A stretch of DNA of 34,599 nt from Streptomyces rhizosphaerihabitans (GTDB lineage: Bacteria > Actinomycetota > Actinomycetes > Streptomycetales > Streptomycetaceae), in the NCBI RefSeq assembly GCF_025399795.1, contig NZ_JAODTZ010000072.1, positions 1-34,599 on the forward strand. Reading direction: 5' to 3'. Made by a program: the position numbers and the translations under genes. Positions 1-8,321 of this stretch are shown one piece after another; position 1 is the stretch's first letter, and the number at the start of each line of letters is the position of its first letter. Under the pieces are notes generated by a model, which was not told the DNA's origin, made no database searches, and was given only the letters and a program-made list of their open reading frames with translations.

Positions 1-305
1 TGCTTTTCCGTCTCTCTGACCACCGTCCCGCAGACATGCGGAAGGAGACCCCGAGATAGGATCTGACAAGTTGGGTGCTGCCGGGCAACGACGCTTGGTC
101 ACGCCGCTCAGCCTCAAGCAGGAGTACGACTCTACATGGGGTGCGGGAGCGGGCGCAAATCGTTTGCCCTGCTCCTCTACGGCACCAACCGGGACCTCTC
201 GCGCGGAACCGGCACTTCATGTGACATACCCTGCTCAACAGTGCGCTGTCCGGGACAGACAGGCAGTGACGGCCCGTATAGATCTCCACCCCTCGGAGGC
301 TCCCC
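1..305 (+). promoter_or_regulatory. Leader and presumed promoter region of crr-ptsI
   Basis: There is no credible gene in these 305 bases. A TAGGAT hexamer at 57-62 fits a Streptomyces -10 box, but no good -35 lies 16-18 bases upstream, so the promoter is tentative. GACCAC at 18-23 matches one half of the DasR operator (dre, consensus ACTGGTCTAGACCACT); the other half is not convincing. DasR control of crr-ptsI is known in Streptomyces coelicolor, but a full dre is not visible here and could lie left of the window. The ribosome binding site GGAGG at 295-299 sits six bases before the crr ATG. Confidence 0.35.
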
Positions 306-755
306 ATGACCACCGTGACGTCCCCTCTCGCAGGACGCGCCATCGGACTCGCCGCCGTACCGGACCCCGTGTTCTCCGGAGCGATGGTCGGCCCCGGCAC
401 GGCGATCGACCCCGTCCGTGAGCTTTCGGAGGCTGTCGCTCCCGTGGACGGAGTGATCGTCTCCCTTCACCCGCACGCGTTCGTCGTCGTCGACGGCGAG
501 GGCCACGGCGTGCTCACGCACCTGGGCATCGACACCGTGCAGCTCAACGGCGAGGGCTTCGAACTACTCGTCAACAAGGGGGACACCGTGACGCGCGGCC
601 AGAGCGTCGTGCGGTGGAACCCCGCCTCCGTCGAGGCGGCCGGAAAATCCCCGGTGTGCCCGGTCGTGGCCCTCGAAGCCACGGCGGACTCACTCTCCGG
701 CGTCCGTGAGGACGGCGATGTGAAGGCCGGCGACGAGCTCTTCGGCTGGCAGTGA
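306..755 (+). CDS. crr: PTS glucose-type EIIA component (Crr)
   Basis: Cytoplasmic EIIA protein of the phosphoenolpyruvate:sugar phosphotransferase system. It takes phosphate from phospho-HPr and passes it to EIIB domains of sugar permeases; in Streptomyces it serves N-acetylglucosamine uptake among others. The 149-aa length is that of a stand-alone EIIA(Glc). The characteristic core runs from 'LHPHAFVVV' through 'GVLTHLGIDTVQLNG'. His72 is the expected phosphorylated residue, and His57, fifteen residues earlier, is the second conserved active-site histidine (same spacing as His75/His90 in E. coli). The ATG at 306 has GGAGG six bases upstream. ptsI follows in the same direction, 77 bases after the stop, so the two are probably co-transcribed. 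No ptsH is present in the window. Confidence 0.95.
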   Translation: MTTVTSPLAGRAIGLAAVPDPVFSGAMVGPGTAIDPVRELSEAVAPVDGVIVSLHPHAFVVVDGEGHGVLTHLGIDTVQLNGEGFELLVNKGDTVTRGQSVVRWNPASVEAAGKSPVCPVVALEATADSLSGVREDGDVKAGDELFGWQ

Positions 756-832
756 CTTCGACGCCGTCCTGGACGGCGCGTTCGACAACCATCACGGCGG
801 CGATACCCGCCGCACTATCGGAGACGGGTGAA

Positions 833-2503
833 ATGGAGACAACGCTGCGAGGCGTCGGCGTGAGCCACGGTGTGGCGATCGGCGAGGTTCGGCACATGGG
901 GACGGCGGTTCTCGAACCGCCTGCCAAGCAGATCCCGGCGGAGGACGCGGCGCGCGAACAGGGACGCGCCCGCAAGGCCGTGGAGGCTGTGGCAGCCGAC
1001 CTGATTGCGCGCGGCAATCTGGCGGGGGGCGAAGCCCAGGCGGTGCTCGAGGCCCAGGCCATGATGGCCCAAGACCCCGAGCTGATGGCCGATGTGGACC
1101 GGCGGATCGCCGTCGGCAGTACGGCCGAGCGTGCGGTCTACGACGCTCTGGCCGCGTACCGGGCGCTGCTGGCCGGCGCCGGTGAGTACCTCGCCGGACG
1201 CGTGGCCGATCTCGACGACGTGCGGAACCGTATCGTCGCGCGGCTGCTCGGCGTGCCCATGCCGGGCGTCCCGGACAGCGACGAGCCCTATGTCCTTATC
1301 GCGCGTGATCTCGCGCCCGCCGACACGGCACTGCTGGACCCCACCCTGGTCCTCGGCTTCGTCACCGAGGAGGGCGGCCCGACCAGCCACAGCGCGATCC
1401 TGGCCCGTGCGCTGGGTGTACCGGCCGTCGTGGCGCTCCCCGGCGCCGGTGAGCTCGCCGAAGGCACCGTGATCGCCGTCGACGGCAGCACCGGTGAGGT
1501 CTTCGTGGAGCCGAGCGCGGAGAAGAAGGCGCAGCTGGAGTCGGCGGCGGCCCAGCGCAGGGCGGCACTGTCGGCCTCGACAGGTCCGGGTGCCACCTCC
1601 GACGGGCACAAGGTGCCGTTGCTGGCCAACGTCGGCGGTCCGGCGGACGTGCCGGCGGCCGTGGAGGCCGGTGCCGAGGGCGTCGGTCTGTTCCGTACCG
1701 AATTCCTCTTCCTCGACGACAGCAAGCAGGCTCCGTCCGAGGAGAAGCAGGTCGAGGCGTACCGCCAGGTGCTCGAAGCCTTCCCCGAGGGCCGTGTCGT
1801 GGTGCGGGTGCTCGACGCGGGCGCGGACAAGCCGCTGGATTTCCTGACTCCGGCCGACGAGCCGAACCCCGCGCTCGGCGTGCGGGGTCTGCGTTCACTG
1901 CTCGACCACCCCGATGTGCTGCGTACGCAGCTCACCGCTCTCGCGAAGGCTGCGGAGGGGCTGCCGGTCTATCTCGAGGTGATGGCTCCGATGGTCGCGG
2001 ACCGTACGGACGCCAAGGCGTTCGCGGACGCGTGCCGTGAGGCCGGGCTGCAGGCGAAGTTCGGAGCGATGGTGGAGATCCCGTCGGCCGCGCTGCGGGC
2101 GCGGTCGATTCTGCAGGAGGTCGAGTTCCTGTCCCTGGGGACCAACGACCTCGCGCAGTACACGTTCGCCGCGGACCGGCAGGTGGGCGCGGTGTCCCGT
2201 CTGCAGGACCCGTGGCAGCCCGCGCTCCTCGACCTGGTCGCGCTGTCCGCCGAAGCGGCGAAGGCCGAGGGCAAGAGCTGTGGTGTCTGCGGTGAGGCCG
2301 CGTCGGACCCGCTGCTCGCCTGTGTGCTGACCGGTCTGGGTGTCACCTCCTTGTCGATGGGTGCCGCGTCGATCCCCTATGTGAGGGCCACGCTGGCGAA
2401 GTACACGCTCGCCCAGTGCGAGCGCGCGGCCTCGGCCGCACGTGCCTCGGACACGGCGGAGGAGGCGCGCACCGCGGCGCAGGCGGTGCTGTCCGGCGAG
2501 TAG
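833..2503 (+). CDS. ptsI: PTS enzyme I, phosphoenolpyruvate-protein phosphotransferase
   Basis: Starts the PTS cascade: autophosphorylates from phosphoenolpyruvate and phosphorylates HPr in the cytoplasm. Start chosen at ATG 833 ('METTLRGVG'), preceded by GGAG at 820-823. The frame is open to an earlier GTG at 752, but that would add 27 residues with no family character, while the 833 start gives 556 aa, the usual enzyme I size. Order of parts: N-terminal HPr-binding and phosphohistidine domain with 'GGPTSHSAILAR' (His186 is the phosphorylated residue), then the PEP-binding TIM barrel with 'VGLFRTEFLF', 'ARGLRSLL'-like 'GVRGLRSLLDHP', 'FLSLGTNDLAQYTFAADR' and 'GVCGEAASDP' (Cys486 matches the catalytic cysteine). 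The gene ends just before a strong hairpin terminator. Confidence 0.96.
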   Translation: METTLRGVGVSHGVAIGEVRHMGTAVLEPPAKQIPAEDAAREQGRARKAVEAVAADLIARGNLAGGEAQAVLEAQAMMAQDPELMADVDRRIAVGSTAERAVYDALAAYRALLAGAGEYLAGRVADLDDVRNRIVARLLGVPMPGVPDSDEPYVLIARDLAPADTALLDPTLVLGFVTEEGGPTSHSAILARALGVPAVVALPGAGELAEGTVIAVDGSTGEVFVEPSAEKKAQLESAAAQRRAALSASTGPGATSDGHKVPLLANVGGPADVPAAVEAGAEGVGLFRTEFLFLDDSKQAPSEEKQVEAYRQVLEAFPEGRVVVRVLDAGADKPLDFLTPADEPNPALGVRGLRSLLDHPDVLRTQLTALAKAAEGLPVYLEVMAPMVADRTDAKAFADACREAGLQAKFGAMVEIPSAALRARSILQEVEFLSLGTNDLAQYTFAADRQVGAVSRLQDPWQPALLDLVALSAEAAKAEGKSCGVCGEAASDPLLACVLTGLGVTSLSMGAASIPYVRATLAKYTLAQCERAASAARASDTAEEARTAAQAVLSGE

Positions 2504-2546
2504 CCGCCCCGTGCCGTCCGCCGATCGACGGCGTTGGTGGTACGGA

Positions 2547-2576
2547 GGGGCGCTCCATCTGCGGATGGGGCGCCCC
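2547..2576. terminator. Bidirectional hairpin between ptsI and the 297-aa gene
   Basis: Two 13-base arms (2547-2559 and 2564-2576) pair fully except for one G-T pair, with the 4-base loop TGCG. It lies between two convergent stop codons (2503 on + and 2585 on -) and can work for both. There is no T-tract, as is common in Streptomyces. Confidence 0.8.
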
Positions 2577-2584
2577 CTTCGCGT

Positions 2585-3478
2585 TCAGTGCGTGTGGCCC
2601 GTCCCCTTTCCCTCGTCTCCGAGGTCGGGCGGCACGCAGTAGTCGACGCCGGATTCCGGGGAGACCAGATCGCCGGATTCCATGTCGGTGCAGTAGGCGT
2701 CGAACACCTCCCCGGCGGTGAGGGGCTCCAGGTCTTCGCCACGCAGGCGCCATCCGTAGACGCGGTCGGTGGCGGCGGGTGCGGTGGTCCGCATGACGAC
2801 TCCGGCGGCGCTCCGGGTGGCGATACCGAGGGCCAGGACAGTGGTGAATTCGAGGGCTTCGGATTCGTCGAGACGTGTGGCGCCCTCGGTGCAGCCCTCC
2901 GCCCGGAGCACGGCCACGAGTGTGTCGGGTGCTGTCGAGACGCTGCACACGAGGTGGAGATCTCCCGGGCCCGCGGTGGCGACGACGCGGGTGAGGAGGT
3001 GGGCGGCGCGGATGAAGGAGGCACGGCCGATGTCCTCGCCGCAGGTCGCACAGGTGCCGATGCGGGCCAGAAGCGTGGTCGCGTACTCCCAGGTGGCTCG
3101 GCGGACCGCTTCGTCGACGAGGTCCGGGACCAGCTCGTCGAGAGACTGTCCGTCGTAGGGAACGGTGGGCCCGGTCGCTGCCAGTTGCGCGGTGAAGCGG
3201 GTACGGCTGGCCGGGGTGTCGGGCTCCAGGCCGCTTTCGGCGCAGTATTCGGCGTACTCCTCGGGGTCGAAGAGTGCCACGGTCGTGTGGCTGCCCTCGG
3301 CGGCGAGGGTCTTGAGCAGCGCTTCGACCTGACGGAGATAGGTTGTGTGGTCGTCGAAGGCGAAGGTGCGGTAGCGCCGCATCGCCCGGAAGTCCTGTTC
3401 GTCGGTCAGCAGGCCGATGGTGCCGGCGATTTCGCGGCGCAGGACGCGTCGCATGGTGTGGTGCTGGGTGTGCGCCAT
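2585..3478 (-). CDS. Conserved-type hypothetical protein, 297 aa
   Basis: I do not recognise a named family. The protein is soluble-looking: no signal peptide, no membrane segment, acidic overall. It has a 'CATCGED' CxxC motif in the middle, several other scattered cysteines, and a short His/Gly-rich end ('GKGTGHTH'). The start is set at ATG 3478 ('MAHTQHHTM'), which has an AGGGGG ribosome binding site a few bases upstream; a longer frame to 3511 has no such site. The start lies 22 bases behind the stop of the MFS transporter on the same strand, so the two probably form one transcript driven from the divergent promoter near 4.8 kb. Its role cannot be inferred beyond that association. Confidence 0.8.
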   Translation of the reverse strand: MAHTQHHTMRRVLRREIAGTIGLLTDEQDFRAMRRYRTFAFDDHTTYLRQVEALLKTLAAEGSHTTVALFDPEEYAEYCAESGLEPDTPASRTRFTAQLAATGPTVPYDGQSLDELVPDLVDEAVRRATWEYATTLLARIGTCATCGEDIGRASFIRAAHLLTRVVATAGPGDLHLVCSVSTAPDTLVAVLRAEGCTEGATRLDESEALEFTTVLALGIATRSAAGVVMRTTAPAATDRVYGWRLRGEDLEPLTAGEVFDAYCTDMESGDLVSPESGVDYCVPPDLGDEGKGTGHTH

Positions 3479-3500
3479 GTTTCCCCCTGTGCACAGTCGA

Positions 3501-4766
3501 TCAATGCTCACTCACAGTAACGGCCGGCACTGACAGTGCGGGGCGGGAGAACCGGTCACGCACGAGGCGATGCTGAAACACGCAGGTCATGGCTATGGTC
3601 GCACCGAAGAGGGTCCAGCCGAGGGGGCCGGTGGCGATGGCCGCGGTGACGGCGAGTGGTCCGATGCTGCGTTGCGCGGCCTGCGCCAGTCCGTGGACGC
3701 CGAGGTAGGCGCCCTGTGCGGTGTCCGGGGCGAGGGCTACGGAGAGCTCCCAGGAGACAGTGGCGTGCAGCATCTCCGCCACCGTGAACGTGATGGCGGC
3801 CGCGGTCAGGGAGAGGGTCACGGCCACGACTCCGCCCTCGGCCGAGAGCGCCATGGCGACACCGCCGAGGGCGAAGAAGGCGCAGAGCGGGAGGAGCAGC
3901 GCACGGGCCGCGGCCGTTGTGGCGCCCAACCGGGCCAGGGGGACCTGGAGGGTCACGACCATCCCGTTGTTCAGGACCATCAGCAGCGGCGCGAGGCCGT
4001 GGGGAGCCCGGTCGGAGTGGGCGATGCACAGGGGCAGCCCGACCTTGAACACGGCGTCGTCGAGGAAGAGGACGGTCTCGGTGGCGACATAGGCGAGGTA
4101 TGTGCGGTCGCGCCAGGGGCTGGCGGGACGTGCCGCGGGGGCGGGGTGCTTCGACGTGGTGATCGTGCGGGTGGCCGAGGGTGGTTCACCGCAGCGGGCG
4201 GTCGCGAGGGCGGCGGCCACGAACGAGAGGGCGTCGCCCGCGAGCAGCCATTGGTATGCGGCGGCGGTTCCCATGGTGAGGGCGCCGGCCGCGACGAGGC
4301 CTCCCAGGGCCCAACCGGCGTTGGCGACGGTGCGGTTGACGGCTTGGTAGCGGACGCGGTCGGGTCCCGAGACGCGGGCTGCGTAGAGCTTGGTGAGGAC
4401 GCTCGCGGCGCGGTCGCCGAAACCGCCCGCCGCGGAGAACACCACGAGGAGGGCGTAGTTGTCGGTGGTCAGCAGCGCGAAGGAGGCGAGGGCGCGCAGG
4501 AGTTGGAGCGCGATCAGGACGCGGGTGAGCGGCAGGTGGTCGGCGATGCGCCCGCCGAGGGGTGCGCCGGCGATGCCGACGGCTCCGGCCGCCGCCACGA
4601 GGGTGCCGATCTGCGCGACCGAGAGACCGGTGACGTAGGTGAAGTACAGGACGGAGACGGATGCCCACAGGCCGCTGCCGATGCGGTCGACCAGGGCGAT
4701 CCAGAGCATTCTTCGGCCGTCGGGGCCTCCTGGAATGCGTGTCGACCATGCGGCTGCGCGGCGCAT
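3501..4766 (-). CDS. Major facilitator superfamily transporter
   Basis: Integral membrane secondary transporter of about 421 aa with some 12 hydrophobic segments and a basic central loop ('RTITTSKHPAPAARPASPWRDR', about residues 195-215). The MFS motif A is visible after the second helix as 'GGRIADHLPLTRVL' (residues 71-84, with Asp76 and Arg82). Substrate cannot be told from the sequence; the divergent MocR regulator suggests it exports or imports the ligand or product of that regulator. Start placed at ATG 4766 ('MRRAAAW') with GGGGGAG 11 bases upstream; an in-frame GTG nine bases earlier is an alternative but is too close to that site. Followed by the 297-aa gene. Confidence 0.85.
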   Translation of the reverse strand: MRRAAAWSTRIPGGPDGRRMLWIALVDRIGSGLWASVSVLYFTYVTGLSVAQIGTLVAAAGAVGIAGAPLGGRIADHLPLTRVLIALQLLRALASFALLTTDNYALLVVFSAAGGFGDRAASVLTKLYAARVSGPDRVRYQAVNRTVANAGWALGGLVAAGALTMGTAAAYQWLLAGDALSFVAAALATARCGEPPSATRTITTSKHPAPAARPASPWRDRTYLAYVATETVLFLDDAVFKVGLPLCIAHSDRAPHGLAPLLMVLNNGMVVTLQVPLARLGATTAAARALLLPLCAFFALGGVAMALSAEGGVVAVTLSLTAAAITFTVAEMLHATVSWELSVALAPDTAQGAYLGVHGLAQAAQRSIGPLAVTAAIATGPLGWTLFGATIAMTCVFQHRLVRDRFSRPALSVPAVTVSEH

Positions 4767-4784
4767 CGGACTCACTGCTCCCCC

Positions 4785-4820
4785 TTGCTCCAGATTATGT
4801 ATTGATACATACTCAGTAAC
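4785..4820. promoter_or_regulatory. Divergent promoter with 16-bp palindromic operator
   Basis: TATGTATTGATACATA at 4796-4811 is a perfect inverted repeat (7-base arms, 2-base centre) and an AT-rich island in GC-rich DNA. On the + strand, TTGCTC (4785-4790) and CATACT (4808-4813) are 17 bases apart and would start transcription at about 4820-4821, i.e. on the GTG of the MocR gene. On the - strand, CATAAT (4799-4794) can be the -10 of the MFS gene. Both -10 boxes overlap the palindrome, which fits control of both genes by the MocR protein. Confidence 0.6.
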
Positions 4821-6140
4821 GTGGCAACACAATATTCGATCAGTGGTACGACGGCCAAGGGAATTGCCGCGTCTGTCGAACGCGGCGTGGCTGAAGGCGC
4901 CTTGGAGCCGGGCACGGCGCTGCCTCCGGTGCGCGGCCTGGCCGACCGGCTCGGCGTGAGCCCGGGAACGGTCGCGACGGCGTACAAGGAACTGCGGCAG
5001 CGCGCGATCGTGGTGACCCGCGGACGCGGCGGGACCGTGGTCGCCGCCGCGCCCGCGGTGGCGTCACGACGGCCGCCGCGCGTGCCGGACGGGCTGCGCG
5101 ATCTGGCGGGCGGGCATCCGGACCCCGCGTTCCTTCCCCGGCTGGTGCCGCCGTCGCGGCTCTCCCCCGGCGCGCGCTCGCATCGCAGCACGCCGCGGCT
5201 GGAGCGGCTGGAGGAGGCGGTGCGCGACTGGCTGGAGCCCGATGGGGTTCCGGCCGAGCATGTGACGTTCGCTCATGGTGCGCTGGATCTGATCGGGCGG
5301 CTGCTGTCGGTGGAACTGCGTCCGGGGGATGCGGTCGCGATGGAAGATCCCGGCTATCACCATCTGCTGGATCTGGTCACGGCGCTGGGACTGCGCACGG
5401 TTCCGGTCGCGGTGGACGACCAGGGCATCCGCCCGGAGGCCTTGCGGGCGGCTCTACGGGCGGGAGTCCGCGCGCTGGTGTGCAGTCCGCGAGCGCAGAA
5501 TCCCTGCGGCGGCAGCTTCTCGGGGGACCGGCGGGACGCACTCGTCGACGTGCTCCAGGAGGAGCCCGATGTGCTGGTCGTGGAGAACGATCACGCGTCG
5601 TCGGTCGCTGACGCGCCGCTGCGCACTCTGGCCTCGGGAGGTCTGAACCGCTGGGTGCATGTGCGCACGGTGAGCAAGTTCCTGGGGACCGATCTGCGGT
5701 GGGCGGCCGCGGCGTGTGATCCGACGACCCTGGCCCGGCACGACGGCCGCCTTCTGCTGACGTCGGGCTGGGTCAGTCATCTGCTCCAGGAGACGGTGCA
5801 CGGGCTGATGACGGACGAGGGCACGCGCGCGTTGGTGGCGCGCGCCCAGGAGACGTACGCACTGCGTCGGAACGCGCTGCTCCATGAGTTCGCCGACCGC
5901 GGCATGACGGCCCACGGGGTGAGCGGGCTGAACGTCTGGGTACCCGTGCGGGACGAGTCGGCGGTCGTGAACGGGCTGCGTTCGTACGGATGGTGGGTCG
6001 CGGCGGGCGCGCGCTTCAGGACCTCGGCCGCACCTGGTGTACGTATCTCGGTCGCGGAGCTCTCACCCGCCGACGCCGTGCGCCTGGCCTCGGACTTCGC
6101 CACTGTGCTCGGCGAGTCCGAAGCCACCTACGGAGGCTGA
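4821..6140 (+). CDS. MocR/PdxR-type regulator: GntR winged helix fused to aminotransferase-like domain
   Basis: DNA-binding regulator of 439 aa that senses a PLP-linked ligand. Residues about 9-78 are a GntR winged helix ('LPPVRGLADRLGVSPGTVATAYKEL'). Residues about 95-435 are a fold-type I aminotransferase-like domain with Asn227-Pro228, Asp257 in 'VVENDHAS' and the PLP Schiff-base Lys286 in 'VRTVSKFLGTDLRW'. The start is GTG 4821; no Shine-Dalgarno sequence precedes it, and the predicted transcription start falls on it, so the mRNA may be leaderless. It is divergent from the MFS transporter across the palindrome and probably regulates it and itself. The effector (PLP, GABA or another amine) is not known. 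Its TGA abuts the stop codon of the opposite gene with no gap. Confidence 0.9.
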   Translation: MATQYSISGTTAKGIAASVERGVAEGALEPGTALPPVRGLADRLGVSPGTVATAYKELRQRAIVVTRGRGGTVVAAAPAVASRRPPRVPDGLRDLAGGHPDPAFLPRLVPPSRLSPGARSHRSTPRLERLEEAVRDWLEPDGVPAEHVTFAHGALDLIGRLLSVELRPGDAVAMEDPGYHHLLDLVTALGLRTVPVAVDDQGIRPEALRAALRAGVRALVCSPRAQNPCGGSFSGDRRDALVDVLQEEPDVLVVENDHASSVADAPLRTLASGGLNRWVHVRTVSKFLGTDLRWAAAACDPTTLARHDGRLLLTSGWVSHLLQETVHGLMTDEGTRALVARAQETYALRRNALLHEFADRGMTAHGVSGLNVWVPVRDESAVVNGLRSYGWWVAAGARFRTSAAPGVRISVAELSPADAVRLASDFATVLGESEATYGG

Positions 6141-8108
6141 TCAGCCGCGCTCGCGGGCCAGCTCTTCGTAGAACCGCAGGAGTTCGACGTTGTCCACGGA
6201 ACCGGCGTTGACGGCCTTCTCCATGGGGGCGCCCTGGAGAAGGCGTTTGACCGGCACTTCGATGCGCTTGCCGGTCAGGGTGTGCGGCACTCCGGGTACC
6301 TCGATGACCTCGTCGGGGACGTGACGTGGGGAGAGCTGTTCGCGGATGGTCTTCTTGATGCGGTTCAGGAGTGCCTCGTCGAGGACTGCTCCGGGGGCGA
6401 GGTGGACGAACAGCGGCATCCAGTAGCCGCCGTCGGGCTGTTCGACGCCGATGACGAGCGACTCCTTGATCTCGGGGAGTCGCTCGACGGCTTCGTAGAT
6501 GTCGGCCGAGCCCATGCGCACGCCCTGCCGGTTGAGCGTCGAATCGGAGCGGCCGTGGATGACGACCGAGCCTCGTGAGGTGACGGTGATCCAGTCGCCG
6601 TGGCGCCACACTCCGGGATACGTGTCGAAGTAGCTGTCGTGGTAGCGGATGCCGTCGGGGTCGTTCCAGAACCGGATCGGCATCGACGGCATCGGATTGG
6701 TGACGACCAGTTCACCGACCTCGTCGGTGAGGGGCTTTCCGCTGGGGTCCCAGGCCTGGAGGTCGGTGCCGAGGCCGGCGGCCTGGAGTTCTCCGATGTA
6801 CACCGGGAGTGTCGGTACCGCTCCGGCGAAGCAAGAGCACACATCGGTGCCGCCGCTGACGGAGGCGATCCACAGGTCCTCGCGGACCTCGTCGTGCAGC
6901 CAGCGGAATCCGTCGGGCGGCAGGGGCGAGCCGGTGGTGGCGACGCACCTCACGCGGGTGAGGTCGAAGTCGCGCGAGGGGTGGACGCCCGCCTTGCGGC
7001 AGGCCATGACGTACGCGGCGGACGTACCGAAGAGGGTCGCTCCGGTGCGTTCGGCGATGCGCCACTGGGCGCCGGTGTCCGGGTACCCGGGGCTGCCGTC
7101 GTAGAGCACGATCGTGGTGCCCGTGAGCAGGCCGGAGACGAGGAAGTTCCACATCATCCAGCCGGTGGAGGTGTACCAGAAGAAGCGGTCCTCGGGACCC
7201 AGGTCACAGTGCAGGCCGAGCTGCTTGAGGTGCTCGACGAGGATGCCGCCCTGGGACTGGACGATGGCCTTGGGGAGGCCGGTCGTGCCGGAGGAATAGA
7301 GCACCCACAGGGGGTGGTCGAAGGAGACCTGCTCGAAGACGGGCTCCACGTCTGCGGAGGTCAGGGCCGACCAGTCCAGGGCGCCCTCGGGAGCTGCGGT
7401 TCCCAGCAGCGGGATGTGCACGACGGCGCGCAGGGTGGGCAATTCACGGCGCAGTTCGGCGACCGTGTCACGGCGGTCGTGCTCCTTGCCGCCGTAGCGG
7501 TAGCCGTCGACGGTGAACAGGACCACGGGTTCGATCTGCTGGAAGCGGTCGAGGACGCTGCGGGCGCCGAAGTCGGGGGCGCAGGACGTCCAGACACCGC
7601 CCACGGCGGCTGTCGCGAGCAGGGCGACCACGGCCTGGGGGATGTTCGGGAGATAGCCGCTGACGCGGTCTCCCGGGCGTACTCCGAGGGCGCGCAGTTC
7701 GGCGGCCAGGGAGCCCACCTGGCGGCGCAGGTCGGACCATGTCACGGGGACGGACTCGTGGGTCTCGTCGACATACAGCAGGGCAGGTTCGTCCGCGCGG
7801 GTCTGGGCGGCGCGCAGGGCGTGCTCCGCGTAGTTGAGTGACCCTCCGGGGAACCATGCGGCACCGGGCATGGAGCGGTCGCCGAGCACGCGCGCGTAGG
7901 GCGTCGAAAACCGTACGTCGAACCACTCGGTGACGGCTTTCCAGAACGTGTCCAGCTCGTCGACCGACCAGCGGTGCAGGGCCGCATAACCGCCGTCGGA
8001 CGGGGCTCCGTGCCGTTCGGCCGCCCAGGCCTGGAACTTCGTGACCTGCGCCTGGGCGATGACCTCGCCGGTGGGCTGCCAGAGCGGTGAGGGGTTCGTG
8101 GTGGACAT
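6141..8108 (-). CDS. aacS: Acetoacetyl-CoA synthetase
   Basis: Cytoplasmic acyl-activating enzyme: acetoacetate + CoA + ATP to acetoacetyl-CoA + AMP + PPi, feeding ketone-body carbon into thiolase or hydroxymethylglutaryl-CoA routes. The 655-aa length and the family-specific texts 'WFPGGSLNYAEHAL', 'SCAPDFGARSVLDRFQQIEP', 'TGWMMWNFLVSGLL' and 'GGTDVCSCF' separate it from acetyl-CoA synthetase. The phosphate-binding loop is 'YSSGTTGLPK' (271-280); the adenylation lysine near the C-terminus is Lys614 in 'LTGKRIEVP'. Start set at ATG 8108 ('MSTTNPSPLW') with GGGAG seven bases upstream; the frame stays open to 8243 but the extra 45 residues look non-coding. The stop codons of this gene and the MocR gene touch (TGATCA at 6138-6143). 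Confidence 0.93.
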   Translation of the reverse strand: MSTTNPSPLWQPTGEVIAQAQVTKFQAWAAERHGAPSDGGYAALHRWSVDELDTFWKAVTEWFDVRFSTPYARVLGDRSMPGAAWFPGGSLNYAEHALRAAQTRADEPALLYVDETHESVPVTWSDLRRQVGSLAAELRALGVRPGDRVSGYLPNIPQAVVALLATAAVGGVWTSCAPDFGARSVLDRFQQIEPVVLFTVDGYRYGGKEHDRRDTVAELRRELPTLRAVVHIPLLGTAAPEGALDWSALTSADVEPVFEQVSFDHPLWVLYSSGTTGLPKAIVQSQGGILVEHLKQLGLHCDLGPEDRFFWYTSTGWMMWNFLVSGLLTGTTIVLYDGSPGYPDTGAQWRIAERTGATLFGTSAAYVMACRKAGVHPSRDFDLTRVRCVATTGSPLPPDGFRWLHDEVREDLWIASVSGGTDVCSCFAGAVPTLPVYIGELQAAGLGTDLQAWDPSGKPLTDEVGELVVTNPMPSMPIRFWNDPDGIRYHDSYFDTYPGVWRHGDWITVTSRGSVVIHGRSDSTLNRQGVRMGSADIYEAVERLPEIKESLVIGVEQPDGGYWMPLFVHLAPGAVLDEALLNRIKKTIREQLSPRHVPDEVIEVPGVPHTLTGKRIEVPVKRLLQGAPMEKAVNAGSVDNVELLRFYEELARERG

Positions 8109-8321
8109 GGGGCGGCTCCCGGGCTGTGCGCGTCGTGTGCGTCGGTCGCGCACGAGCGGGGGTGTGCGCGTCACGCGGCTGACACGGACGATGCCATGTG
8201 ATCGACTTCTGCACCAGGGCACGCCGCACATAGTCGGCGACATGAAGATGTGGCGTCGCTACAGGTGAACGGCAGTTGAACGGCTCACTCATCGGGCGCC
8301 GGTAGTGGCAGGGTGAGCAGC
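8109..8321. promoter_or_regulatory. Divergent intergenic region with a TGAACGG direct repeat
   Basis: This 213-bp region separates the acetoacetyl-CoA synthetase and alpha-glucosidase starts. TGAACGG occurs twice, at 8266-8272 and 8277-8283, i.e. with an 11-base period (one helical turn) upstream of the alpha-glucosidase. That spacing resembles tandem activator sites such as those of SARP-type regulators, but no clear -10 box follows at the expected distance. No gene is visible in the region. Confidence 0.3.

Noticed and set aside
18..23. DasR half-site upstream of crr
   Set aside because: Only one half (GACCAC) is present in the window; a full operator cannot be claimed.
752..832. Earlier GTG start for ptsI
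   Set aside because: It would add 27 residues unlike enzyme I, and the ATG at 833 has a ribosome binding site and gives the usual 556 aa.
8109..8243. N-terminal extension of the acetoacetyl-CoA synthetase
   Set aside because: Arg-rich, no family match, and it would cover the divergent promoter region.
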